12,505 bases of DNA from Nanobdellota archaeon. Its GTDB lineage: Archaea; Nanobdellota; Nanobdellia; SCGC-AAA011-G17; GW2011-AR17. The DNA lies in the NCBI GenBank assembly GCA_016784245.1, contig JADHVA010000015.1, forward strand, positions 1 through 12,505, in the 5' to 3' direction. This document shows, one piece after another, positions 6,340 through 12,505 of the stretch. How positions within the stretch are numbered: position 1 is the stretch's first letter; every line of letters starts with the position of its first letter. Both the position numbers and the translations under genes were made by a program. A model generated the notes under the pieces. The model had not been told where the DNA came from, did no database searches, and saw only the letters and a list, made by a program, of their open reading frames with translations.

Positions 6340-8042
6340 GGTATCTAAAACTTGCAGAACTTTATAGAGATTCTTCTGCAACAACTAAACGTCTAGAAAA
6401 AATAGAAATTTTATCAAAATTTCTTATATCACTTTCTCAAAAAGATAGAGATGTTATGTATCTTTTATTAGGAGATATTTATCCAGAATATGATGAAAGA
6501 AGAATTGGTATTAGCAACCAAATTGCAATAAAAGCTATTTCTAAGGCAACAGGAATTGAAATAAAAGAAGTCAATAAAAAATGGAAATCTATTGGAGATA
6601 TTGGATTAGTTGCTGAAAATCTCACCAAAAATAAAAAACAAATTACCCTTGCTACAAATATTTTAACAATTGAAAAAGTTTTAGAAAATTTAAGAAAACT
6701 TCCAAAACTAGAAGGAAAAGGAACTGTTGGAAAAAAACTTTCTTTAATTACAGAACTATTGACATCTGCCACACCTCTAGAAGCCCTTTATCTTGTTAGA
6801 ACTTTAATAGGAGATTTAAGAATTGGTATTAAAGAAAGTACTATTAAACATTCACTTGCAAAAGCTTTTTTTAAAAAAGATGAAAATGCTGCAATCAAGA
6901 TTCAAGAGGCAATAGACAAATCAAATGATATTGCCGCTGTTTTTGATATTGCTAAAAAAAAGAAAATAAAAGATTTTGAAAAAATACATCTTCAAGTAGG
7001 AAAACCAATAAAAGCAATGTTGGCTCAAAAAGTAAAAACATTTGAAGAGGGATTTAAAGCATTAGGAAAACCTTGTGCAATAGAATATAAATATGATGGA
7101 TTTAGAATGATCATTCATAAAAATAATGAAGATGTTACTTTATTTACAAGAAGTTTAGAAAATGTTACAAAACAATTCCCAGAAGTTGTAGAATATATTA
7201 AAAAATATGTTAAAGGAAAATCATTTATTCTTGATTCAGAAGCAGTTGGTTTTAACAAAAAAACAAAAAAATATACTGCCTTCCAAGATATTAGTCAAAG
7301 AATAAGAAGAAAATATAATATTAAGGATTTACAAGATAAACTTCCTGTTGAAGTAAATGTTTTTGACATTCTTTATTATGAAGGAAAATCTATGCTTAAT
7401 GAAACTTTTAAAGAAAGAACAAAAATAGTTAAAAAAATAATAAAAAAACATCCCTACAAAATAATATATTCAAAACAAATAATTACAGGTGATGAAAAAA
7501 AAGCAAGAGAATTCTATAAACAAGCTTTAAAAGATAATCAAGAAGGAATCATGATGAAAAATCTTGATGCAATTTATCAACCTGGAAGAAGAGTGGGGCA
7601 TATGATGAAAATAAAGCCAGAAGTAAAAGATCTTGATTTGGTAATTGTCGGTGGAGAATATGGTACTGGAAAAAGATCTGGTTGGATCTCAAGTTATAAT
7701 CTTGCATGTGTAAATAAAAAAGGAGAATATTTAGAAATAGGTAAAATGGGTACAGGTATGAAAGAAAAAGCAGATCAAGGAATGACTTTTGAACAATTAA
7801 CAGAAGAGGTAAAACCATATATTATAAAAGAAAAAGGTAAAAAAGTTTTCATAAAACCTAAAATAGTTATTTCAGTAACTTATCAAGAAATTCAGAAATC
7901 ACCTAATTATCCTTCTGGTTTTGCTTTAAGATTTCCAAGATTTATTTCTTTACGTCCAGATAGAAGAGCAGAAGAAATTACAACTGTTGAAGAAATTGCA
8001 GATGATTTTGATCATCAAAAAAGAAACTGGAAATACGGTTAA
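6336..8042 (+). CDS. lig: ATP-dependent DNA ligase, archaeal type
   Basis: Seals nicks in duplex DNA, joining Okazaki fragments and completing repair, through a ligase-AMP intermediate. The 568-residue length is normal for archaeal LigI-like enzymes. An N-terminal DNA-binding domain (about 1-215) is followed by the nucleotidyltransferase domain, with motif I EYKYDGFR (250-257, nucleophile K252). Motif III is LDSEAVGF (299-306), motif IV EGIMMKN (403-409) and motif V MMKIKP (423-428). A C-terminal OB-fold domain (about 430-568) carries the RFPRF block. All catalytic motifs are intact. The start MRYLKLAELY matches family N-termini and has a Shine-Dalgarno sequence. The gene converges on tag, and their stop codons share the palindrome TTAA at 8039-8042. 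Confidence 0.96.
   Translation: MRYLKLAELYRDSSATTKRLEKIEILSKFLISLSQKDRDVMYLLLGDIYPEYDERRIGISNQIAIKAISKATGIEIKEVNKKWKSIGDIGLVAENLTKNKKQITLATNILTIEKVLENLRKLPKLEGKGTVGKKLSLITELLTSATPLEALYLVRTLIGDLRIGIKESTIKHSLAKAFFKKDENAAIKIQEAIDKSNDIAAVFDIAKKKKIKDFEKIHLQVGKPIKAMLAQKVKTFEEGFKALGKPCAIEYKYDGFRMIIHKNNEDVTLFTRSLENVTKQFPEVVEYIKKYVKGKSFILDSEAVGFNKKTKKYTAFQDISQRIRRKYNIKDLQDKLPVEVNVFDILYYEGKSMLNETFKERTKIVKKIIKKHPYKIIYSKQIITGDEKKAREFYKQALKDNQEGIMMKNLDAIYQPGRRVGHMMKIKPEVKDLDLVIVGGEYGTGKRSGWISSYNLACVNKKGEYLEIGKMGTGMKEKADQGMTFEQLTEEVKPYIIKEKGKKVFIKPKIVISVTYQEIQKSPNYPSGFALRFPRFISLRPDRRAEEITTVEEIADDFDHQKRNWKYG
8017..8022 (-). terminator. Oligo-T terminator candidate for tag
   Basis: On the minus strand a run of six T lies 16 bases past the tag stop codon, inside the last codons of the convergent ligase gene. 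Archaeal RNA polymerase often stops at such runs without a hairpin. Confidence 0.35.
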
Positions 8043-8605
8043 ACTCTATTATATCTAAAACAATCTGTAGTGTGATCATTAACCATTCCTATACCCTGCA
8101 TCATAGCATATATTATTGTGGTTCCAACGAATTTAAAGCCCCTATTCTTCAAATCTTTACTTATTTTATCTGAAAGAGGAGTGTGGGCTTGAAGGGTTTT
8201 CATATGTTTATGTTTATTTTTAATAGGTTTATTATTTACAAACTTCCAAATATATTTTGAAAAACTGCCAAACTCTTTTTGAATTTTAATAAAATTTTGA
8301 GCATTTGTTATTGCAGAATTTATCTTTAACCTATTTCTAATAATTCCTGCATCTTTCATTAAACGATTAAAATCTCTTTTACCATATTTTGCAATTTTTT
8401 TATAGTCAAAATTATCAAAAGCTTTCCTAAAGTTCTCTCTTTTTTTAATCATTGTTAACCAACTTAAACCTGCTTGAAAAGTATCTAAAATAAGATATTC
8501 AAATAATAGTTTATCATTACGACAAGGTTTACCCCATTCTTTATCATGATATTTAATCATATCTGGATAATTTCCAACCCATTCACATCTTTTCATTTTT
8601 TTCAT
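8039..8605 (-). CDS. tag: DNA-3-methyladenine glycosylase I
   Basis: Removes 3-methyladenine from alkylated DNA, starting base excision repair. Two starts are possible: ATG at 8605 (188 residues, MKKMKRCEW) and ATG at 8596 (185 residues, MKRCEW, aligned with E. coli Tag). I chose 8605 because a TATA element begins 29 bases before it. Numbered from the inner Met, the zinc ligands C4, H17, H175 and C179 fall at the same positions as in E. coli, with family blocks QAGLSW (41-46), KKRENFR (51-57), DAGIIRNR (82-89) and KFVGTT (155-160). Residue 38 is Asp where E. coli has Glu in the base pocket; W46 and Y16 are kept. Upstream sequence is divergent with tbp. The family is bacterial in its main distribution, so transfer is possible. 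Confidence 0.94.
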   Translation of the reverse strand: MKKMKRCEWVGNYPDMIKYHDKEWGKPCRNDKLLFEYLILDTFQAGLSWLTMIKKRENFRKAFDNFDYKKIAKYGKRDFNRLMKDAGIIRNRLKINSAITNAQNFIKIQKEFGSFSKYIWKFVNNKPIKNKHKHMKTLQAHTPLSDKISKDLKNRGFKFVGTTIIYAMMQGIGMVNDHTTDCFRYNRV

Positions 8606-8626
8606 AAATATATTATCGACGAGACA

Positions 8627-8634
8627 TTTAAAAA
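8627..8634 (-). promoter_or_regulatory. TATA element for tag
   Basis: Minus-strand TTTTTAAA whose first base (8634) is 29 bases before the ATG at 8605. It lies 2 bases from the tbp TATA box on the other strand. Confidence 0.55.
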
Positions 8635-8636
8635 CC

Positions 8637-8644
8637 TTTATAAA
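8637..8644 (+). promoter_or_regulatory. TATA element for tbp
   Basis: TTTATAAA is itself palindromic and begins 32 bases before the TBP ATG at 8669. It sits back to back with the tag box, so the two divergent promoters share about 20 bases and may compete for TBP/TFB. Confidence 0.55.
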
Positions 8645-8668
8645 GACTTTTTTTCTTAAAAAGATATA

Positions 8669-9229
8669 ATGGTAGTAAAAAAAAGTACCTATAAGATTCA
8701 AAATATTGTTGCAACAACTGCTTTAGAAAAACCGGTTCCTTTAACAAAACTGGCAAGAACCCAACCAAATACAGAATATAATCCAGAAACTTTTCCAGGA
8801 TTAGTATTAAGAATTAAAGAACCTAAATCTGCAGTATTAGTATTTTCATCAGGAAACCTTGTCTGTACAGGAACAAAATCGGTAGCTCAAGTAAAAAAAG
8901 TTATAGAAGCAGTAGTAAAACAATTAAAAAAAATAAATGTTAATGTTACAATTAAACCTAAAATTACTGTTCAGAATATTGTTGCTTCAGGATCTATTGA
9001 TTTAAAGCTTAATCTTAATTTCTTGGCCTTAGAAATGGAAAACACAGAATATGAACCAGAACAATTCCCTGGCCTAGTATATAAGCTAATAGAGCCAAAT
9101 GCCACCTTCCTACTTTTCTCAAACGGAAAACTTGTTTGTACAGGTACAAAGAACAAAAAACAACTAGAATTTAGCATGGTTCAAGTGCTTAAAAACGTTA
9201 AACAAGCTTTAAAGAACTATAAAAAATAG
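8669..9229 (+). CDS. tbp: TATA-box-binding protein (TBP)
   Basis: The general transcription factor that binds TATA boxes and recruits TFB and RNA polymerase. The 186-residue length is typical for archaea. Two saddle repeats are clear: about 7-91 and 98-180. The four intercalating phenylalanines are F42 and F59 in repeat 1 and F133 and F150 in repeat 2, within FPGLV and the strand before SSG or SNG. Both repeats carry the same LVCTGTK strand (64-70 and 155-161). Unlike the Pyrococcus protein, there is no acidic C-terminal tail; it ends in KNYKK and the protein is Lys-rich overall. The gene is divergent from tag and followed by a T-run and then mcm. Confidence 0.97.
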   Translation: MVVKKSTYKIQNIVATTALEKPVPLTKLARTQPNTEYNPETFPGLVLRIKEPKSAVLVFSSGNLVCTGTKSVAQVKKVIEAVVKQLKKINVNVTIKPKITVQNIVASGSIDLKLNLNFLALEMENTEYEPEQFPGLVYKLIEPNATFLLFSNGKLVCTGTKNKKQLEFSMVQVLKNVKQALKNYKK

Positions 9230-9230
9230 A

Positions 9231-9244
9231 TTTTTTCCTTTTTC
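9231..9244 (+). terminator. T-rich terminator after tbp
   Basis: TTTTTTCCTTTTTC begins 2 bases after the tbp stop codon, a typical archaeal oligo-T terminator. The following 50 bases up to the mcm promoter hold no gene. Confidence 0.55.
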
Positions 9245-9297
9245 ACCACTTCTTTCTAACAACTATGTGTTATCATATTCAATTGTACACACAAATC

Positions 9298-9305
9298 TAT
9301 AAAAA
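9298..9305 (+). promoter_or_regulatory. TATA element for mcm
   Basis: TATAAAAA begins 29 bases before the mcm ATG at 9327. Just upstream, TGTGT (9266-9270) and ACACA (9289-9293) form a spaced inverted repeat that could be an operator. Confidence 0.6.
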
Positions 9306-9326
9306 GAAAAGACCTTAAATTTCTAT

Positions 9327-11351
9327 ATGAGTGGAGAAAAGAAAAAGCCTAAAAATGAAGATCTCATGATTGAAGCAAAAAGTTTCTTTGATTTCTATAA
9401 AAAAGAACTTGGAGATTCATTAAGAAAAACATCTAAAGTTATTTTTCTTGATTTTATGAAACTAACAGAATTTTCAAATAATTTGGCAGATGAACTTTTA
9501 GCAAATCCTGAAGAAGTTTTAAGATTAATTGAACTAGCTATTGAAGAATCAGGTTTAGTTAAAGCAGTTAAAGTAAGATTAACAAATCTCCCAAAATCCC
9601 AAGAAATAAAGGTAAGAAATATTCGTTCTAAGCATTTAAATGAAATGATTGTAATTGAAGGAATTATAAGGCAATCTTCAGATGTAAGGCCACAGGTAGT
9701 TAATGCTAAATTTGAATGTCCTAGTTGTGGTACTATTATTTCTGTTTTGCAAATAGAGAAAAAATTTAGAGAACCTTCAAGATGTTCCTGTGGTAGAAGA
9801 GGAGGATTTAAGCTATTAAGTAAGGATATGGTTGATACCCAAAGACTTGTTACAGAAGAAGCTCCAGAAGCTTTAACAGGTGGAGAACAACCAAAAAGAA
9901 TTAATGTTTTCCTAAAAGAAGATCTGGTTGAACCTAAAATGGAAGAAAAAACAACACCTGGTAGCAGGGTAAAAGTTCTAGGTGTTTTAAAAGAGGTTCC
10001 TGTTCCATTACATTCTGGAGGATTATCCACAAGATTTGAATTAGCTGTTGAAGCAAATAACATAATTCCTATGGAAGAAACCTTTGAAGAATTAGATATA
10101 AGTGAAAAAGATGAAGAAGAAATTGTAACTCTTTCTAAAGATCCTAAAGTTTTTGAAAAACTAGCAAAAAGTATTACTCCAAGTGTATGGGGATATGAAG
10201 AAATTAAAAAATCATTGGTTCTTCAATTATTTAGTGGAGTTAAAAAAATTCACGCAGATGGCCAAAAAAGTAGAGGAGATATCCATATTTTATTAATTGG
10301 AGATCCAGGAGTTGCAAAATCTGTAACATTAGGATTTATGGCTGAAATTTCTCCAAAAGGAAGATATGTTGTTGGAAAATCTGCATCTGGAGCAGGACTT
10401 ACTGCAACAGTCGTTAGAGATGAATATCTAAGAGGATGGTCTTTAGAAGCAGGAGCAATGGTTTTAGCAAACAAAGGGTTGGTTTGTATAGATGAACTAG
10501 AAAAAATGGATCCCAATGATCGATCTTCTATGCACGAGGCCATGGAACAGCAAACCATTACAATTAGTAAGGCTAATGTTCAGGCAACTCTAAGAGCAGA
10601 AACATCTGTACTTGCAGCTGCAAACCCTAAATTCGGGAGATTTGATCCCTATCAATCAATTGCTCAACAAATAGACCTCCCTCCAACTTTAATTAATCGT
10701 TTTGATATTATTTTTACCCTAAGAGATATACCTCAAAGAGACAAAGATGAAAAAATAGCTTCCCACGTTTTAATGGAACATAGAAGAGAAGGTAAAACAA
10801 TGGAAATTTCAAGAGATTTACTTAGAAAATATGTAGCTTATGCAAAACAAAGAATAAGTCCAACCTTAGGAGAAGATGCTATTTATGAAATTAAAAAATT
10901 CTATGTTGATCTAAGAAATAAACCTGTTTCTTCTGAATCTGCAATGAGGCCAATACCTATTTCTGCTAGACAACTACAAGCCCTAATTAGAATGGCTGAA
11001 GCTTCTGCAAAAGTAAGATTAAGTAAAGTTGTTGAAAAACAAGATGCTAAAATAGCCATAGATCTTATGAAATACTATCTTATGCAGGTTGGATATGATT
11101 ATGAATCTAAAACCTTTGATATTGATAGAGTTACAACAGGTATCACAAGTTCTCAAAGAAATAAAATATTTACTGTTAGAAATACAATTACCCAATTAGA
11201 AAGCCGTTTAGGGAAAATGATTCCTGTAGAAGAAATTGAAAAAGAACTTGAGGGTAAATTAAATTCAGATGAAATTGAGGAGGCAATTAATAAATTAAAT
11301 TCTCAGGGCGAAATCTTCAAACCAAGAAGAGGCTATGTAGGTAAGACTTAA
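9327..11351 (+). CDS. mcm: Replicative DNA helicase MCM
   Basis: A hexameric AAA+ helicase that unwinds DNA at the replication fork. It has 674 residues and no intein. The N-terminal domain (about 10-250) carries a zinc site C131-x2-C134-x18-C153-x-C155, followed by an OB-fold region with the VPVPLHSGG hairpin (224-232). The AAA+ domain (about 275-590) has Walker A GDPGVAKS (325-332, K331), Walker B LVCIDE (385-390), sensor 1 N433 in AANPKFGRFD, and arginine finger R458 in LINRFD. A C-terminal winged helix (about 605-674) ends in FKPRRGYV. All catalytic motifs are intact. The start is leaderless by TATA spacing. The OB-fold gene follows after 24 bases, and its TATA-like element overlaps the mcm stop codon. 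Confidence 0.97.
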   Translation: MSGEKKKPKNEDLMIEAKSFFDFYKKELGDSLRKTSKVIFLDFMKLTEFSNNLADELLANPEEVLRLIELAIEESGLVKAVKVRLTNLPKSQEIKVRNIRSKHLNEMIVIEGIIRQSSDVRPQVVNAKFECPSCGTIISVLQIEKKFREPSRCSCGRRGGFKLLSKDMVDTQRLVTEEAPEALTGGEQPKRINVFLKEDLVEPKMEEKTTPGSRVKVLGVLKEVPVPLHSGGLSTRFELAVEANNIIPMEETFEELDISEKDEEEIVTLSKDPKVFEKLAKSITPSVWGYEEIKKSLVLQLFSGVKKIHADGQKSRGDIHILLIGDPGVAKSVTLGFMAEISPKGRYVVGKSASGAGLTATVVRDEYLRGWSLEAGAMVLANKGLVCIDELEKMDPNDRSSMHEAMEQQTITISKANVQATLRAETSVLAAANPKFGRFDPYQSIAQQIDLPPTLINRFDIIFTLRDIPQRDKDEKIASHVLMEHRREGKTMEISRDLLRKYVAYAKQRISPTLGEDAIYEIKKFYVDLRNKPVSSESAMRPIPISARQLQALIRMAEASAKVRLSKVVEKQDAKIAIDLMKYYLMQVGYDYESKTFDIDRVTTGITSSQRNKIFTVRNTITQLESRLGKMIPVEEIEKELEGKLNSDEIEEAINKLNSQGEIFKPRRGYVGKT

Positions 11352-11354
11352 AAA
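11347..11354 (+). promoter_or_regulatory. TATA-like element overlapping the mcm stop codon
   Basis: CTTAAAAA begins 29 bases before the ATG at 11376 and contains the mcm TAA (11349-11351). The downstream OB-fold gene can therefore be transcribed independently as a leaderless mRNA. Confidence 0.45.
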
Positions 11355-11375
11355 CGCTAACTTATTTCTTTTCAA

Positions 11376-11999
11376 ATGGCAGATCAAGATCAATTCAAAA
11401 GGCATATTGCATTTAAATTTCGTATTGGAGATCTTTTAAAAGGAATTCCAATAATAAATGAAGAAAGATTTTCTTATCTAGAATTAGATGGTAAAAGAAT
11501 TGTAAGAGTGAACGTTGTTGGAAATATCACTGAAAGATATGATAATGAAGGTGAAAAAAAATATACTTTTATGACTTTAGATGATGGCTCTGGCCAATTA
11601 AAAATAAAAGCTTTTGGAGATGACCTTGAAAAACTAACAAACTTAAACCAGGGGCAAACAATTTTAGTAATAGGTGTTTTAAGAAGTTTCAATAATGAGT
11701 TATATATTACTCCTGAAATAGTGAAAGATCAAGATCCAAAATATCTTTTAATAAGAAAGATGGAATCTGAAAAAAATAGGCCCAAAGATCTTGGAGTACC
11801 TAAAGAACAAATAGTTGCGGTAAAAGATAAAATTCTTGGAAAAATAAAAAATTCTGGAGAAAATGGAATAGATGTTGCAGAATTAAAACAAGAGCTTAAG
11901 GAAATTTCTCCAAATATTGTTGATCAAGAAATACAAAAATTCTTAGAAGAAGGAATGTTGTTTGAACCTAGGCCTGGAATCATAAAATATTTAGGATAA
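11376..11999 (+). CDS. OB-fold/winged-helix single-strand DNA-binding protein, RPA32-like
   Basis: A 207-residue soluble protein. An OB fold spans about 40-118, with RIVRVNVVGNIT (41-52), a FMTLDDGSGQLKIKAFG core (65-81) and ILVIGVLRSFNNELYI (96-111), the pattern of RPA/tRNA-anticodon-type OB folds. A Lys-rich linker (118-145) leads to a winged helix (about 146-207) ending in LFEPRPGIIKYLG. This OB-linker-winged-helix order is that of the RPA32 subunit of replication protein A. The likely role is binding single-stranded DNA or partners at the replication fork, which fits its place 24 bases after mcm. The winged helix resembles the C-terminus of the adjacent MCM. It could instead be an RPA-associated protein without strong DNA binding. 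Its 3' end converges with the membrane protein gene, with 2 bases between stop codons. Confidence 0.82.
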   Translation: MADQDQFKRHIAFKFRIGDLLKGIPIINEERFSYLELDGKRIVRVNVVGNITERYDNEGEKKYTFMTLDDGSGQLKIKAFGDDLEKLTNLNQGQTILVIGVLRSFNNELYITPEIVKDQDPKYLLIRKMESEKNRPKDLGVPKEQIVAVKDKILGKIKNSGENGIDVAELKQELKEISPNIVDQEIQKFLEEGMLFEPRPGIIKYLG

Positions 12000-12001
12000 A
12001 A

Positions 12002-12505
12002 TTATTTTTTCCCTTTCTTCATACTTTTTTCATTAAACCAATAAGAAAACCAAATTAAAATAACTAATCCTATCAGAGAAATTAAAAATTTAAGCCAATC
12101 CTGGGCAAATCTCCAAAAACCTCCAACACCATAAAGAATTATTCCAACTCCCCCACCCATCAGTCCAGCACCTACTGCTTCTAATCCAAAAACAAGGGCC
12201 CCTAAAATAATAACTAAAATTCCTAGAGGTACTGCAATTAAAAAAATAATTTTAGAACGCTTTTCACTAACTTCACTATATTCTTGTTCACAATAATAAT
12301 TCAAATTACAATATCCTTCTGCACCTTCAACAGGTTTAGGCCCATTAAACTCATTCCATTTACCTTCTGCAGCATCACATTGTTCAGAATTATTTATTTC
12401 AATATTATATCTAAAATCATCACAATAATCAGAATAGTCTGGTTCAGGATAAAAAGTACTAATACCATAAATTGCCACAGATATTGTAAGGATGATAATT
12501 GCTAT
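12002..12505 (-). CDS. Membrane protein with cysteine-containing loop; N-terminus cut by window edge
   Basis: The minus-strand frame is open from the right edge (168 codons without a start) to the TAA at 12002. A GTG at 12478 could look like a start, but the ten codons before it continue a hydrophobic stretch (IAIIILTISVAIYGIS), so the true start is probably beyond the window. Layout: N-terminal membrane helix; a hydrophilic, acidic loop of about 65 residues with four cysteines (DYCDD, EQCDA, GYCNL, YYCEQ); then three hydrophobic segments, the second Gly-rich (GAGLMGGGVGIILYGVGG); and a basic tail KKGKK. Outside location of the loop, with possible disulfides, is inferred from the positive-inside rule. 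I recall similar proteins in DPANN genomes but know no function. Confidence 0.78.
   Translation of the reverse strand: MAIIILTISVAIYGISTFYPEPDYSDYCDDFRYNIEINNSEQCDAAEGKWNEFNGPKPVEGAEGYCNLNYYCEQEYSEVSEKRSKIIFLIAVPLGILVIILGALVFGLEAVGAGLMGGGVGIILYGVGGFWRFAQDWLKFLISLIGLVILIWFSYWFNEKSMKKGKK
12005..12010 (+). terminator. Oligo-T terminator for the mcm/OB-fold transcript
   Basis: TTTTTT begins 6 bases after the OB-fold gene stop codon and lies inside the last codons of the convergent membrane protein gene. It is followed by CCCTTTC, a typical archaeal T-rich stop region. Confidence 0.45.

Noticed and set aside
8606..8701. Longer N-terminus for tag starting at 8701
   Set aside because: It would overlap the tbp start and both divergent promoters, and family members begin at the MKRCEW position.
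9395..10063. Minus-strand open frame of 222 codons inside mcm
   Set aside because: It is antisense to conserved MCM motifs, including the zinc site, and encodes no recognisable domain.
12476..12478. GTG as the start of the membrane protein
   Set aside because: The upstream codons remain open to the window edge and complete a membrane helix, so GTG is probably an internal Val codon.
1..12505. CRISPR array, insertion sequence, toxin-antitoxin pair, intein or other mobile/defence system
   Set aside because: I saw no regularly spaced direct repeats, transposase or integrase motifs, intein insertions in mcm or ligase, or paired small defence genes. The content is mainly housekeeping.

Overview
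The window reads as a compact stretch of chromosome from an AT-rich archaeon, most likely a small-genome DPANN lineage such as Woesearchaeales or Pacearchaeota. The archaeal assignment rests on core genes: TATA-binding protein, MCM helicase, ribosomal protein L15e, an archaeal ATP-dependent DNA ligase, two tRNA genes without an encoded CCA end, and TATA elements just upstream of leaderless start codons. The DPANN assignment is an inference from base composition, tight packing (no gap over about 110 bases), a bacterial-type methionyl-tRNA synthetase, and several small proteins of a style I associate with these lineages.

Layout. Bases 1-2434 hold two minus-strand genes: metG (its C-terminal end runs off the left edge) and a 347-residue protein of unknown function. 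A divergent promoter region follows, then tRNA-Gly(CCC) and a plus-strand run: an MFS transporter and a zinc-ribbon plus HSP20-like protein. tRNA-Ile(GAT) precedes ribosomal protein L15e, a 72-residue membrane protein placed 2 bases after it, rubrerythrin, and ATP-dependent DNA ligase, which may have a 21-codon upstream frame. The ligase meets a convergent 3-methyladenine DNA glycosylase I gene (tag), which is divergent from the TATA-binding protein gene. Then come mcm and an OB-fold/winged-helix (RPA32-like) gene. Converging on the last of these is a minus-strand membrane protein whose N-terminus runs off the right edge.

How the genes relate. The right half is mainly information processing and DNA maintenance: ligase, tag, tbp, mcm and a probable single-strand DNA-binding protein. 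The left half is translation (metG, two tRNAs, L15e) with a transporter, a likely chaperone-like protein and a peroxide-defence protein.

A useful regularity is that most protein genes have a TATA-like octamer whose first base lies 29 bases before the start codon (metG, zinc-ribbon/HSP20, L15e, rubrerythrin, tag, mcm, OB gene), with 31-32 for the unknown gene and tbp. Initiation would then fall at or next to the start codon, giving leaderless mRNAs. The ligase and the 72-residue gene depart from this and instead carry Shine-Dalgarno-like sequences. I found no mobile element, CRISPR array, intein, rRNA or obvious defence system. The least ordinary material is the small uncharacterised proteins, the ligase leader and the bacterial-type MetRS.
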